This document shows, piece by piece, positions 62,495 to 64,000 of a DNA stretch of 64,000 nucleotides. The notes under the pieces were generated by a model. The model had not been told where the DNA came from, searched no databases, and saw nothing but the letters and a program-made list of their open reading frames with translations. Location: contig NZ_CP156891.1 of NCBI RefSeq assembly GCF_019249795.2, positions 2,082,501 to 2,146,500 of the forward strand, given 5' to 3'. How positions within the stretch are numbered: the stretch's first letter is position 1; every line of letters begins with the position of its first letter. Source of the stretch: Segatella copri. GTDB taxonomy: Bacteria > Bacteroidota > Bacteroidia > Bacteroidales > Bacteroidaceae. A program made the position numbers and the translations under genes.

Positions 62495-64000
62495 TTATTT
62501 CCTGAGTCGTGCCACCGGTATGCCCAGTTGCTCCCTATATTTTGCCACCGTACGTCGTGCGATAGGGAATCCCTTCTCCTTCAGCAGTTTGGCGAGTGCA
62601 TCATCGCTGATCGGCTTTTTCTTGTCTTCTTTCTCGATGATGTCGTGCAGGGCAATCTTGATTTTGCGGGTAGACATCTCTTCGCCGTCTTCAGTGGTGT
62701 AGCTGTCTGTGAAGAAGAACTTCAGCGGGAAGGTGCCCCATTTAGTCTGGGCATACTTCACGTTGCTCACTCTCGAGATGGTACTGATGTCCAGTCCCGT
62801 GCGTTCTGCTACATCCTTCAGGATCATCGGTTTCAGGTCAGCCTCGTCTCCATCCAGGAAGAACTGCCGCTGTATGTCGATAATTGCCTTCATGGTGACG
62901 GTGAGGGTATGTCTTCTCTGCTTGATGGCTTCGATGAATCCCTGTGCCTTGTCCACCTTTTCCTTGGCGTAGAGCAGGGCTTCCTTGTCGCTCCGGCTCA
63001 TCTTGTCTTTATGCTTCCTGTAGGTGTCAATCATGTCGGTGAATGATGGCGAAACCGTCAGTTGCGGAATGTTGCCACGGTTCAGCGAGAATGTAATCGT
63101 TCCGTCATCATTGGTGTCGATGATGAAGTCGGGGGTAATCTGCTGCATGTTTCTTCCCTCTGTTTCGCCCATCGATGCGCCCGGTTTCGGGTTCAGCTTT
63201 CTGATTTCTGCCTGCAGGGTTTCTACCTGTGTATCGTTCAGTTCCAGTCCTGCCTTGATCTTGTCCCAATGTTTCTTGGTAAACTCGTCAAAATAGTCGG
63301 TAAACACCTCTTCCATTGTCTTGCGGAGCACACCTCTTGGCAGTCTCTTAACCTGCAGCAGGAGGCATTCCTGCAGACTTCTTCCTCCTACACCGGCTGG
63401 GTCGAAGGTCTGTAGAATGTGGAGCACGTGCTCGATGTCTTTTTCCGTAACATCGATGTTGTGATAGATAGCGAGTTCATCGCAGATGCTGTCCAGGTCC
63501 TTGCGGAGCAGTCCGTCGTCATCCAGTGAACCTATGAGATATTCCATTACTTCCTTCTCCTTGTCGCTGAGCGGCTGCATGTCCATCTGTTCCTTCAGCT
63601 TATCATAGAAAGAGGTGGTGTCGCCGTAAACCATTTCTTCGTAGTCAGCGCTGTCCTGGTTGTTGTATCTGTCTGTATTGTAGTCAGGCATCTGGTCGTC
63701 TTTTCCGATGCTTTCCAGTGCCTGGTCCAGTTCGTCTTTTCTTTCTTCTTTTTCAGATTCTGCCTCGTAGGCATCCTCATTGCTGCTGTTGTCGTACTCA
63801 TCATCTGCGGGCGAATCATCATTGGCGACATTCTCGTTGAGCATGTCGTCTGGGTTCTCGCTTTCCAGAGCGGGATTATCGTCTAGTTCTGCATTGATAC
63901 TGTCTTCCAGTTCCGTGAGCGGCATTTCCAACAGTTTCACCTGCAGCATTTGCTGGGCTGAAAGTCTTTGAAGTTGCTGTAACTTCTGTGCCTGTGTCTG
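62495..64000 (-). CDS. rpoN: RNA polymerase sigma-54 factor (N-terminus outside window)
   Basis: The frame stays open to the window edge (LSAQQ just before MLQVKLLEMPLTELEDSINA), so the true start lies beyond 64000. Region I is Gln-rich (QKLQQLQRLSAQQM) and contacts activators. An acidic region II follows, then a core-binding domain (FDPAGVGGRSLQECLLLQVK). The C-terminal RpoN box is IARRTVAKYREQLGIPVARL with the -24 recognition helix. Enhancer-dependent activators are not in the window. Confidence 0.96.
   Translation of the reverse strand, partial: QTQAQKLQQLQRLSAQQMLQVKLLEMPLTELEDSINAELDDNPALESENPDDMLNENVANDDSPADDEYDNSSNEDAYEAESEKEERKDELDQALESIGKDDQMPDYNTDRYNNQDSADYEEMVYGDTTSFYDKLKEQMDMQPLSDKEKEVMEYLIGSLDDDGLLRKDLDSICDELAIYHNIDVTEKDIEHVLHILQTFDPAGVGGRSLQECLLLQVKRLPRGVLRKTMEEVFTDYFDEFTKKHWDKIKAGLELNDTQVETLQAEIRKLNPKPGASMGETEGRNMQQITPDFIIDTNDDGTITFSLNRGNIPQLTVSPSFTDMIDTYRKHKDKMSRSDKEALLYAKEKVDKAQGFIEAIKQRRHTLTVTMKAIIDIQRQFFLDGDEADLKPMILKDVAERTGLDISTISRVSNVKYAQTKWGTFPLKFFFTDSYTTEDGEEMSTRKIKIALHDIIEKEDKKKPISDDALAKLLKEKGFPIARRTVAKYREQLGIPVARLRK

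Overview
The window is a Bacteroidota chromosome segment, most likely from a Prevotella/Segatella (P. copri-like) gut bacterium. This rests on promoters of the TTTG-N19-21-TAnnTTTG type, type IX secretion (PorZ), an enlarged IspG, DUF4254/GT9 pairs, a Bacteroidota 16S rRNA and a tet(Q) determinant. Species is inferred, not proven.

Layout. 1-2421: the 5' part of an rRNA operon on the minus strand (16S, tRNA-Ile, tRNA-Ala, start of 23S) with a consensus promoter. 2578-13505: secreted GH36 alpha-galactosidase, TrhA membrane protein, an ABC ATPase/membrane protein/GntR operon, a MacB/MacA-type ABC export operon, and nagB. 13591-17409: a DUF6078-like protein, a VapE-type ATPase bracketed by inverted copies of a ~108-bp structured repeat, and an unrecognised 460-aa protein. 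17471-22757: a graveyard of gene remnants (internally deleted ATPase, BspA-like scrap, serine recombinase, ORF6N fragment) mixed with two lipoproteins and a DUF4143-type AAA ATPase whose promoter carries three 26-bp iterons at exact 32-bp spacing.

22899-28490: a resistance islet. An IS1380 element abuts the tet(Q) promoter. A 16-codon leader peptide is intact, but an IS4-family element (5-bp target duplication) sits between that leader and the tet(Q) start codon. The IS contains a consensus promoter pointing at tet(Q). After tet(Q), rteA is cut after 25 codons and fused in frame to an unrelated gene, so this is a remnant of a CTnDOT-type element and not a complete transposon.

28526-44068: a third copy of the vapE-associated repeat, an aldo/keto reductase, leuS, a YitT protein, rdgB, then an AT-rich surface-glycan/secretion cluster: acyltransferase, PorZ, and glycosyltransferases of families 2, 4 and 8, one clipped by an IS982 element with an 8-bp duplication. 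44390-49113: nadA, a DnaA-box-rich intergenic region that is a candidate oriC, a second 1394-bp IS4 copy, GT9 and DUF4254 genes.

49254-64000: housekeeping genes acpP-fabF-rnc, a GH3 acyl-adenylase-like protein, an Ig-like lipoprotein and a DUF3108 protein, a response regulator/membrane protein/histidine kinase operon, ispG, purE, a PAP2 phosphatase and rpoN, which runs off the right edge. Short dispersed repeats (core TATAATAAGGTG, and a GGATTAC-rich inverted repeat) recur in intergenic regions.
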